This document shows, in pieces, positions 1 to 6,482 of a DNA stretch of 36,337 bases. Within the stretch, counting starts at the first letter, position 1. Every line of letters begins with the position of its first letter. The stretch spans positions 1 to 36,337 of the forward strand of contig JAFGDF010000251.1 in the NCBI GenBank assembly GCA_016932235.1, in the 5' to 3' direction. The notes under the pieces are model-generated. The model was given only the letters and a program-made list of their open reading frames with translations, was not told the origin of the DNA and searched no databases. Position numbers and translations under genes: made by a program. This DNA comes from Deltaproteobacteria bacterium (GTDB lineage Bacteria; Desulfobacterota; DSM-4660; Desulfatiglandales; HGW-15).

Positions 1-49
1 ATTCTATCCGCTTGATCTATCAAGCGCAACGAGGTTTTTCTTTTTTTTG

Positions 50-259
50 ATGGTGAATCGGGGGCAATATTTCAGGCCGGATGAAATAAAGAAGGGAACA
101 GGGATAATATCAAACAGTTCTTTTGAAAGACACTTTCAGGATGAATTTGAATATGAATTAAAGATACATGAAAAGAGGAATGAGATCAGAAAAAAGAATA
201 AAGGTGATAAACAAGTGATAAACTTTAGGCCAGAAAAAAATAAAGCTATACTGGGTTAA
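50..259 (+). CDS. Small hypothetical protein, possibly 3' end of a longer gene
   Basis: A 69-codon reading frame starts at the ATG at 50; a TTG lies directly before it. The frame is open to the left window edge, so this may be the tail of a longer gene. The product is rich in Lys, Glu and Arg (for example FRPDEIKKG and EKRNEIRKKNKGDK) and has no motif I recognise. No good ribosome binding site sits at normal spacing; a GAGG lies about 16 nt upstream, behind a run of T. Its place just outside a tRNA-derived attachment site suggests flanking chromosome. It may not be a real gene. Confidence 0.25.
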   Translation: MVNRGQYFRPDEIKKGTGIISNSSFERHFQDEFEYELKIHEKRNEIRKKNKGDKQVINFRPEKNKAILG

Positions 260-292
260 CATAGCTTTAAATTAATCTAAATTCGTTAAATA

Positions 293-327
293 TGGTGCCG
301 AAGGCGGGACTTGAACTCGCCTTCGGC
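293..327 (-). other. tRNA-Leu 3'-end remnant, likely attachment site (att) forming a tRNA minihelix
   Basis: Read on the minus strand, the 35 nt are exactly a 7-nt acceptor strand (GCCGAAG), a 5-nt T stem, the loop TTCAAGT, the second T-stem strand, CTTCGGC, the discriminator A and CCA. GTTCAAGTCCCGCCTTCGGC followed by ACCA is the usual 3' end of bacterial tRNA-Leu with a GCCGAAG acceptor. D arm, anticodon arm and variable arm are missing, so this is not a functional tRNA. One T-stem pair is an A-C mismatch, as expected in an unselected copy. Such 3' fragments are left when tyrosine integrases insert elements at tRNA genes. The orientation puts the element to the right and predicts an intact tRNA-Leu on the minus strand at its far end, which is not in this window. 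Confidence 0.6.
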
Positions 328-439
328 TTCTAACCTACCGAATTAACTACAAAAAACATGCCTTAAAAACTCCAGCACCGAAAATGCACCATATAACCGA
401 CTGGAGACTACCTTTAAATGATTCCACATCATCTATCTA

Positions 440-467
440 TCCCGGACAGCACGGGAGTTGTTTTTTT
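440..467 (+). terminator. Weak rho-independent terminator-like hairpin
   Basis: TCCCG (440-444) can pair with CGGGA (452-456) across a 7-nt loop; GTTG and a run of T follow at 457-467. The 5-bp stem is short. It would insulate the operon starting at 653 from transcription coming from the left. The rest of 328-652 shows no convincing gene: an 85-codon frame at 418-675 is proline-rich and unlike a protein. Confidence 0.35.
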
Positions 468-652
468 CATCTCCGATCCCGCCCTTCCCCGGATAATGGA
501 TACGGACCAAAGGTCTATTAACGTCTCCTTGAGAGCGGGTCCTTCGCCGGGCTTTTTCCCACACGGTTTCCCGCACCCCGGGCCTCCCCCGCTTATGAGT
601 TTTATATTTCTTAATAAAAATAGAAATTTCCTCTTTCCCCTGGTGATCCCCT

Positions 653-2314
653 ATGAGCGAAGATCCCAGGGATAATCAACCCGTATCAACCGGGGACCAT
701 GAGCGGGATATCCGCGGGATGGTGGAGGAGACCGCGAAGGATCTCGAGTCAGAGGTCAGGGCAAAAGATAAAAAAGATCCTGCGGATGATAAAAGCTATC
801 CGGAGTTCACCTTTGAGGACCTTAAGAGGGCCTATTACCTGAACGAGTACGGAGACGCCGACATAGCAGTAACCCTTTTCAAGAACAGGTTTGTAAGGGA
901 CAACTCAACAGGGGATTTCTTCCGCTTTATTGACCACAGATGGCATCGGTGCCTTAACAGGGAGCAAGAGGCGGAGTTCCGGGAGGTGGCTGAAGTATAC
1001 AGCAGGGAGGCAGTGAAGTGCACTGTCCGTGCAAAAGAGGCAGAGAAGGAGAAAGACAAAGCTGAAGAAAAGCATCAGAACAGATGGCAGGGTAATTTCA
1101 ACGCGAGGGCAAAGGCATTGAGGGGTAACAGCAGGATGAGGAACGTATTAAACCTCGCCACAGCCGGCGAGGGCTCTCTGGGCACAAGCGGAGAGGGATG
1201 GAACCCCGATTACCGTCTTCTGCCTGTCGCGAACGGTGTCATAGACCTTGAGACCGGGAAGTTAAGGAAAGGCCATTACAGCGACTGGTTCTCCCACGGA
1301 AGCCCGATAGAGTATAAGGGATATCACTATAACGGTGAGTTCGTGCCCGATTTTTTCGGAAAACTCCTCTGCGGCAACGAGACATTGTCTGATTACATGG
1401 AATACCTCTTCGGCTTCGGATGCACAGGCATCCAGACAAAGGATTTCTTTGTCGCCTACGGCCCCCTTGGAGATAACGGCAAATCCGTTCTGTTTGACTG
1501 GGTGAGCCGTGTGCTTGGAGGTTTCGCGGCTGCCATACCGGTTGAGATGATATACGAGGACCGCTTCGGCCGGGATCCTGATAAACCAAGCCCCCAGATC
1601 CTCAGGTTAAGGGGTCTCAGACTTGCCATCATGTCGGAACCGGAGAGCAATAAAAGACTATCTCCCGCAAAGGTAAAGTACCTTACAAGCGGCACTGATA
1701 AGATAGGGGGGCGTAATTTAAATGAGAAGGAGCTTGTATCTTTCTGGCCCACCCATACCCTTGTCATGCACGGCAACGAGATCCCCAGGGTGACAGGCCA
1801 TCAGAGCCCCTTTTACAACAGGCTGAAGCTTTTGCCCTTCAGAGCCCGCTTTGTCAGGAATAATGAAGAGGTGGATGAGAGGAACCATGTCTATAAACTG
1901 ATCCCCAGGGCTGAGATAGACAGCCTTCTGAAGGAGCATGACTGTGAGCTGTTATCCTTCCTTGTCAGGTGCGCCCGCAAGGCCCTTGAGCTGGGAGACA
2001 TGCCTCCTGCCCCTGATATCGTATTAAAGGAGACAAAGGCATTCCGTGACGAAGAGGACCTGGTGGGAAGGTATCTCAGGCAGTGCACCGATAAGGAGCC
2101 ACACTCCGAAGAGCAGGCGAAGGATATATACCGTAGCTTCTGCTATTTCTGCAGGGAGGAGCTGGGGTTATCCATAAAGCAGACACCCAGCCAGAAGTCA
2201 ATAGCGGCTGATCTGAGGGCTCAGCCTCACATAGAGAGGATAGAAGGCAGGACGGTTGTTTACGCGGGCATTGAGATTAAGAAGGAGTGGATACCCCCTG
2301 ACGACTGGAAGTGA
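653..2314 (+). CDS. Phage/plasmid replicative helicase, P4 alpha/D5 C-terminal type
   Basis: This 553-aa protein fits the D5/P4-type superfamily 3 helicases that unwind DNA at phage and plasmid origins. Residues 192-203 hold the family hallmark ANGVIDLETGKL. The P-loop is GPLGDNGKS (270-278), Walker B is about 323-331 (RLAIMSEPE), and the sensor region HGNEIP is about 373-378. The first 160 residues are charged and include a coiled-coil-like KAEEKHQ stretch. They lack a primase domain; the primase is a separate gene downstream, whereas in P4 alpha both are fused. The start is supported by GGTGAT about 8 nt upstream. The seven-box origin-like region begins just behind the stop codon. Arginine is mostly AGG, as in the rest of this element. 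Confidence 0.85.
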   Translation: MSEDPRDNQPVSTGDHERDIRGMVEETAKDLESEVRAKDKKDPADDKSYPEFTFEDLKRAYYLNEYGDADIAVTLFKNRFVRDNSTGDFFRFIDHRWHRCLNREQEAEFREVAEVYSREAVKCTVRAKEAEKEKDKAEEKHQNRWQGNFNARAKALRGNSRMRNVLNLATAGEGSLGTSGEGWNPDYRLLPVANGVIDLETGKLRKGHYSDWFSHGSPIEYKGYHYNGEFVPDFFGKLLCGNETLSDYMEYLFGFGCTGIQTKDFFVAYGPLGDNGKSVLFDWVSRVLGGFAAAIPVEMIYEDRFGRDPDKPSPQILRLRGLRLAIMSEPESNKRLSPAKVKYLTSGTDKIGGRNLNEKELVSFWPTHTLVMHGNEIPRVTGHQSPFYNRLKLLPFRARFVRNNEEVDERNHVYKLIPRAEIDSLLKEHDCELLSFLVRCARKALELGDMPPAPDIVLKETKAFRDEEDLVGRYLRQCTDKEPHSEEQAKDIYRSFCYFCREELGLSIKQTPSQKSIAADLRAQPHIERIEGRTVVYAGIEIKKEWIPPDDWK

Positions 2315-2320
2315 AGGTCC

Positions 2321-2577
2321 GCGACCTTTTGCGACCTTTGGCGAGGGTTTGATTGAAAAGGTCGCAGGGGATAACCCCCTGAAATAATATTAAAAAAGAT
2401 GGTCATTGCGACCATTGCACCCTTATGTGAATTATCCGTAGGTTTCTCTCTTATATATTCTATTATTCTCTTTATTTAGTAACAAAAGGTCGCAAGGGTG
2501 AATAACAAAGAGAAAGGGAAGTATTAACGGGATGTTACAACTTGCGATGATTTTTTAAAAAGGTCGCTGAAGGTCGC
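2321..2577 (+). repeat. Iteron-like GGTCGC array, candidate replication origin
   Basis: Seven copies of AAAGGTCGC or its complement GCGACCTTT (core GGTCGC) lie in 260 bp: 2321-2329 and 2331-2339 (inverted), 2356-2365, 2408-2413 (core only, inverted), 2484-2493, 2557-2567 and 2569-2577. The region also has a hairpin (AGGGG ATAAC CCCCT, 2366-2380), an inverted repeat TGGTC/GACCA (2400-2414) and an AT-rich stretch around 2430-2485. Iterons plus AT-rich DNA between helicase and primase genes is the classic layout of a plasmid or phage origin. The last copy overlaps the primase ribosome binding site, so the binding protein could also repress primase translation or transcription. Confidence 0.65.
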
Positions 2578-2579
2578 AT

Positions 2580-3710
2580 ATGGGAATGGCGCTTGAATGG
2601 ATGGGTATTGAAGGATGCAGGGCGCTTGCCCTTGAGACCCTGGAGGGCGCAAGGGAGCGTAACGGGGAGATATGGGCGCACTGCCCATGGCATATGGAAA
2701 AGACACCCGGGAACGCGTTCTCATATAACTACAGGAAGGATTTAGCCAAATGCCACTCATGCGGGGAATCCGGGGACCTTATATCGGTGTGGTGCGCATG
2801 CAACTCATATCCTGAAAAGGAGGGATTTATTGAGTTTAAGAGGAGCTACGCAAAAGACGCATCATTTGTCAGGCCTCCGAAGATGGAAAAGGACATTAAT
2901 GTCAGGAAAAAGGAGAAGACAAGGGATATGCCGGAGGCCCCGGCGAAGTGGGTCGAAAGGGCTGGATCTTTTGTGATGCACAGTTTTGAAAGGCTGATGG
3001 GATCTGACAGGGCTCTTGAGGAGCTTGAGAGGAGATGGGGCATACGCAAGGACACGGTCCTTGACTGGGGCATAGGCATGAATGACAGGGACAAATGGGT
3101 GCCTGTCACATCCTGGGGATTACCCTATGAGGAGAAAGAGGGGAAGGAAAAGAAGATATGGCTCCCGAAGGGACTTGTGATTCCCTGCCTTGTGGGAGAT
3201 GAGTTCGAGGTCAGGAAGATCAAGATCCGGAGGAGTGTTGAGGAGACCGGCTGGGGTGAGAAGAGGAAGTACCAGGAGGTGCAGGGAGGGGAGAACTGGA
3301 GATTTCACTGCTACGCAAGGAAGAGATTTAACCCGAAGATTGTGGCTGTGATCGAGACTGAGAGGGACGCGGTGGTTACCTATCAGTTATGCGATGGTTC
3401 CCTGGGTGTGGCTGCCGGCGGGGGGGCGGCGAAAAGACCATGTGATCCGGAGGTGATGAGGCTGATCAGGGGGGCGGAGGTTCTTCTTGTTTCCCTGGAT
3501 ACGGATTATCCCGGAGCAAGGAACGCGGTGGATTACTGGCTTGAGGAATTCGGGTACGCGATACACTGGCCCGTGCCTAAAGAATACGGGAAGGATATCG
3601 GCGAGGCATGGAAAAACGGGCTTGATATCCATGAATGGGTAATGGCGGGGGTGCCGGAGTATTTAAGAAATAAGAAAAGAATATCCGTAACCGGGAAAGA
3701 AAAGGGGTGA
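2580..3710 (+). CDS. DNA primase, CHC2 zinc finger plus Toprim
   Basis: The 376-aa protein has the two domains of a DnaG-type primase in compact form. A CHC2 zinc finger is at residues 35-61 (C35, H38, C58, C61). The Toprim part is about 252-345, with E259/E261 in AVIETERDA, the DTD motif at 307-309 (LVSLDTDYPG) and KDIGEAW near 338. It would make primers for the helicase encoded just upstream. The ATG at 2580 has AAGG six bases upstream, inside the last iteron; ATG 2586 is an alternative start. The zinc finger and Toprim sit closer together than in chromosomal DnaG, and no DnaB-binding tail is seen, as expected for a phage or plasmid primase. Confidence 0.85.
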   Translation: MGMALEWMGIEGCRALALETLEGARERNGEIWAHCPWHMEKTPGNAFSYNYRKDLAKCHSCGESGDLISVWCACNSYPEKEGFIEFKRSYAKDASFVRPPKMEKDINVRKKEKTRDMPEAPAKWVERAGSFVMHSFERLMGSDRALEELERRWGIRKDTVLDWGIGMNDRDKWVPVTSWGLPYEEKEGKEKKIWLPKGLVIPCLVGDEFEVRKIKIRRSVEETGWGEKRKYQEVQGGENWRFHCYARKRFNPKIVAVIETERDAVVTYQLCDGSLGVAAGGGAAKRPCDPEVMRLIRGAEVLLVSLDTDYPGARNAVDYWLEEFGYAIHWPVPKEYGKDIGEAWKNGLDIHEWVMAGVPEYLRNKKRISVTGKEKG

Positions 3711-3714
3711 TTCT

Positions 3715-5019
3715 ATGTCATTCACGGGGGCCATAAACGCTGAGACAAGGAGGTGGCTGGGGAACGTGGCCAAAGTTTTCACGGATAAGAAAATAGTTAT
3801 CGGCTGCTCAGGCAATTTCACATGCGAGCAGATAATCACCAGGTACTCCGAACCTTCACATATATGGGGAAACGACGTTAGCCTTTACACCTCGGCCCTG
3901 GGCGCGTTCCTTACAGGAGATGAGTTTTATCTTGATATCAGGGATGAGAGGATATGTTTTGTGAGGGATTGTGTTCAATCCACAGAGGACAGGGCGGCCA
4001 CGATACTTCTCTTAAGCGAGGCCCTCGGTTATGAGAAGGAGAAAAACCCATATCAGACACGGATGTGGAACCATTACCGCAATAATTTCGGATCACTCCA
4101 TAAGAAGACAATTGAGAAGCTTCACCGGTATAAAGAAAACATCAGGCTTGACAGATATACCTCAAAGGATATCGGGGATCTCCTGAAAGAGATTCCTCCC
4201 GATTCAGCGGTAATAGCGTTTCTTCCAACCTACGCGGGCGGATACGAGAAGCTGTACAAAAGGATGGAGGAGCTTTTTCTCTGGGATAAGCCCCGGTATG
4301 AGCTGATAGACGATGAAAGAAAGATGGATATCATTGGATCGCTCAGGAGTTTCCAGTACCTCTATATAGACGACACAAGGATTGAGGACATGCCCGTTGC
4401 CGCCGTAATAGAGAAAAGGGGATTCAGGTCCGTCTATATATACAGCAATATGGAGTTTGGGAAAAAGGCATTTATACGGAATAAGACAGGATTTGAGAGG
4501 AGCAGTTTTGAGAGGCTCAATGACTCTCACGAGATAACGGAAAAATCCAGGCTCCTTATTAAACCGACCACAAATAACATAATAAACTATTTCCGGAACC
4601 TGTACCTGAAGAAAGGCATCGAGTACGTGAACGGAGATACATGCTTCCTGGTGTTTGTGGATAAGAAGCTGTTCGGATTTCTCATATTCAGCCTGAACAG
4701 GTTCAACACGTCTGATATATATCTCCTATCGGACTTTGTAATCACGATATCAAGATATAAACGGCTATCAAAGCTCCTTTTGCTGGTATCCCTGAGCGAC
4801 CGGATCAGGGAGCATCTTGAACGTAAATACCTAAAGAAAATATCCACGATCCTCACCACCGTATTCACGGACAAGCCTGTTTCCATGAAGTACAGGGGGA
4901 TCTATAAGCTGCACAGCAGGAAGGAGAACAGGCTTAATTACATTGGTGAAGCCGGCGCCATTAAACTGGAGGAGGTAATACCCTTATGGCTCAAAAAGTA
5001 CGAAAAGAAGAAAGCATAG
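3715..5019 (+). CDS. Predicted DNA base-modification protein: divergent D12-type adenine methyltransferase plus Mom/GNAT-like domain
   Basis: This is a 434-aa protein, with the start set by AAGGGGTGA before ATG 3715. The N-terminal part resembles D12-class adenine methyltransferases: GCSGNF at 30-35 in the place of the SAM-binding motif I, ND at 53-54 like the acidic loop (GNDVSLYTSALG), and FLPTYAGGY at 169-177 where DPPY would be expected. The catalytic motif is thus degenerate. Residues about 308-402 look like the GNAT-type fold of Mom-family proteins, ending in FTDKPVSMKYRGIYKLHSRK. Mom of phage Mu adds a carbamoylmethyl group to adenine and protects DNA from restriction. Related phage proteins are, as I recall, annotated as putative antirestriction adenine methyltransferases. 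The gene overlaps the following ParB-fold gene by 34 nt. Assignment is by motif reading only. Confidence 0.5.
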   Translation: MSFTGAINAETRRWLGNVAKVFTDKKIVIGCSGNFTCEQIITRYSEPSHIWGNDVSLYTSALGAFLTGDEFYLDIRDERICFVRDCVQSTEDRAATILLLSEALGYEKEKNPYQTRMWNHYRNNFGSLHKKTIEKLHRYKENIRLDRYTSKDIGDLLKEIPPDSAVIAFLPTYAGGYEKLYKRMEELFLWDKPRYELIDDERKMDIIGSLRSFQYLYIDDTRIEDMPVAAVIEKRGFRSVYIYSNMEFGKKAFIRNKTGFERSSFERLNDSHEITEKSRLLIKPTTNNIINYFRNLYLKKGIEYVNGDTCFLVFVDKKLFGFLIFSLNRFNTSDIYLLSDFVITISRYKRLSKLLLLVSLSDRIREHLERKYLKKISTILTTVFTDKPVSMKYRGIYKLHSRKENRLNYIGEAGAIKLEEVIPLWLKKYEKKKA

Positions 5020-5741
5020 GATCCATTCTTGAGAAGCTGAACAAAGAGCTTGAGGGCATGCCCTACAGGCTGGATCTTGTGGACCCGAAGATACTGAAGA
5101 CAGCACAGAAGAACGCGAGGTACATGAAGTCGGAGACATTCAGGAGGCTTGTGGGCAATATCAGGGAGGACGGTAATCTGTCATCCCTGCCCTTCTGCTT
5201 TAAGGACTCGGAAGGGGTTTATCATATCCTCTCCGGCAATCACAGGATACAGGCGGCAATAGAAGCCGGGGTGGAAAAGGTGCTGATCCTGTATAGCGAG
5301 GACATTACCAGAGATAAACAGCTCGGCATACAGTTGAGCCATAACGCCATAGAAGGGGAGGATGACCTCGCTATCCTCAAGGAGATATGGGAGCAGATAG
5401 AGGATATAGATCTCAGGATATACGCCGGTCTTGATTCAGTCACATTAGAGCAGCTCGATAAGATCAGTTTCGAGGCGATCACGGAGCAGAGGCTTGAGTA
5501 CAGGTCCGTGTCGTTTCTGTTTCTCCCGGAGGAGATAGAAAAGGCTGAGGAAGTCTTTGAAAGGATCAATAACCTCTTCGGGAAGGAGGATGTCCATATC
5601 GTCTCCCTTGAGAAGTGGGAGAAGTTCTTTGAGCTGATATCCGGGATCAAGACTGACTGCAATCTCAAGAACTCCGCCGCCGCTTTCAGCCGTATGCTGG
5701 ATCTCGCTGAAAGCAGGATGGATACTGCTGCAAATGAGTAA
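4986..5741 (+). CDS. ParB/Srx-fold protein (ParB-like nuclease domain)
   Basis: The 251-aa protein carries a ParB N-terminal domain at about 18-130, with the phosphoryl-binding region SGNHRIQAAIEAG (near residues 79-91) replacing the usual GERRxxA of partition proteins. GNHR variants are common in phage ParB-fold proteins next to terminase and DNA-modification genes. No helix-turn-helix partition domain is evident in the C-terminal half. GGAGGAGG lies a little far upstream of ATG 4986. It is translationally overlapped with the modification gene, so the two products probably act together. Possible roles are nuclease, CTP-binding switch or substrate recognition; I cannot tell these apart. Confidence 0.7.
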   Translation: MAQKVRKEESIGSILEKLNKELEGMPYRLDLVDPKILKTAQKNARYMKSETFRRLVGNIREDGNLSSLPFCFKDSEGVYHILSGNHRIQAAIEAGVEKVLILYSEDITRDKQLGIQLSHNAIEGEDDLAILKEIWEQIEDIDLRIYAGLDSVTLEQLDKISFEAITEQRLEYRSVSFLFLPEEIEKAEEVFERINNLFGKEDVHIVSLEKWEKFFELISGIKTDCNLKNSAAAFSRMLDLAESRMDTAANE

Positions 5742-5747
5742 AACCTG

Positions 5748-6266
5748 ATGGACGAAGAAAACGGGAAATCAAACAAACTTGACGACCTCCTAAACGTGCT
5801 TGGCACTGCAAAGAAGGTCCAGCTCAGGCAGGCCCTGGAGGACCTGAGAGAAGGGAAAGAACTCTCTTCCTCACAGCTGAGGCTCATAGAGGATTACGAG
5901 GCGGAGCTTAAACAGAGCAAGGAGAACGAAGAGGAGTCCTCCGCTCCTGACAGGGTATTCGCAAACCTCACCCATGTGTACAAGTATCTTGATGAGAACG
6001 GATGGAAGGTATCACAGGCAACCGTTTACAAGCACGCCAGGGAGGGCAGGATAAAGCCCGATCACCGGCACAAGTACACCCTAAAGGATGTCAGGTTCTA
6101 CGCGGAGTCCTTTCTGCATAAAAAAGACACCACCCAGTCCCTGAAAGACGAAGAGCTCCAGAGGAACAAGCTCAAGGAGGAGATCAGGCTCAAAAAGATA
6201 CAGAACGAGAGGGAGTTCCTGAAGCTGATGCATGAGAAAAAGCTCTATATCTTCAGGAGCGACTGA
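5748..6266 (+). CDS. Terminase small-subunit-like protein, N-terminal part up to an in-frame TGA
   Basis: A 172-codon frame starts six bases after the ParB-like gene. Residues 67-115 look like a DNA-binding helix-turn-helix (YKYLDENGWKVSQATVYKHAR), followed by a coiled coil (about 127-165, rich in K, E and L) as in Nu1-like terminase small subunits. Its place directly before the large subunit supports this. The frame stops at TGA 6264-6266, but coding clearly goes on in the same frame to 6482. The full product would be about 243 residues. The start has no clear Shine-Dalgarno sequence, so it is probably coupled to the upstream gene. Confidence 0.6.
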   Translation: MDEENGKSNKLDDLLNVLGTAKKVQLRQALEDLREGKELSSSQLRLIEDYEAELKQSKENEEESSAPDRVFANLTHVYKYLDENGWKVSQATVYKHAREGRIKPDHRHKYTLKDVRFYAESFLHKKDTTQSLKDEELQRNKLKEEIRLKKIQNEREFLKLMHEKKLYIFRSD

Positions 6267-6482
6267 CTGGCCGAGATAGTCGCCCGTGGGGCGGCGTTTG
6301 ACGCGAAGAGAAAATTCTCCATACAGGCCGAGGCGGGAGAAAGGGTTTCGCTTGTGAACGGGGACCCTGAAAAGGTCGGGGACCTCATAAAGTTCGATAT
6401 GGAGCGCCATGAGGAGATGATGAACGAGTTCGCGACATTAAAAGAGTTCCATATAATATTTGAAGAAGATGAAGACAACTGA
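6264..6482 (+). pseudogene. In-frame continuation of the terminase small-subunit-like gene behind TGA
   Basis: From 6267 the same frame reads LAEIVARGAAFDAKRK and so on, 71 residues, ending at TGA 6480-6482 inside the start region of the terminase large subunit. The stretch has the same AGG/ATA-rich codon use as its neighbours and is a typical helical C-terminal part of such proteins (for example ERHEEMMNEFATLKEF). Possible explanations are a nonsense mutation, a sequencing error, stop-codon readthrough, or separate translation: AGGAG at 6255-6259 lies upstream of CTG 6267. GCGACT (6259-6264) and AGTCGC (6278-6283) can form a 6-bp stem around the stop codon. Confidence 0.55.

Noticed and set aside
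9..48. Hairpin CGCTTGAT-CT-ATCAAGCG followed by a T run, possible terminator
   Set aside because: Eight bases separate the stem from the T run and the loop is only 2 nt, so it is a poor intrinsic terminator; the context to the left is not visible.
293..380. Complete tRNA gene on the minus strand
   Set aside because: The anticodon arm and a proper D arm are missing; only acceptor and T arm are present.
418..675. 85-aa reading frame before the helicase gene
   Set aside because: Proline-rich, no ribosome site, overlaps the helicase start and has no protein-like pattern.
5240..5887. 215-aa frame on the minus strand
   Set aside because: It is the serine-rich antisense shadow of the ParB-fold gene, whose frame has clear domain motifs.
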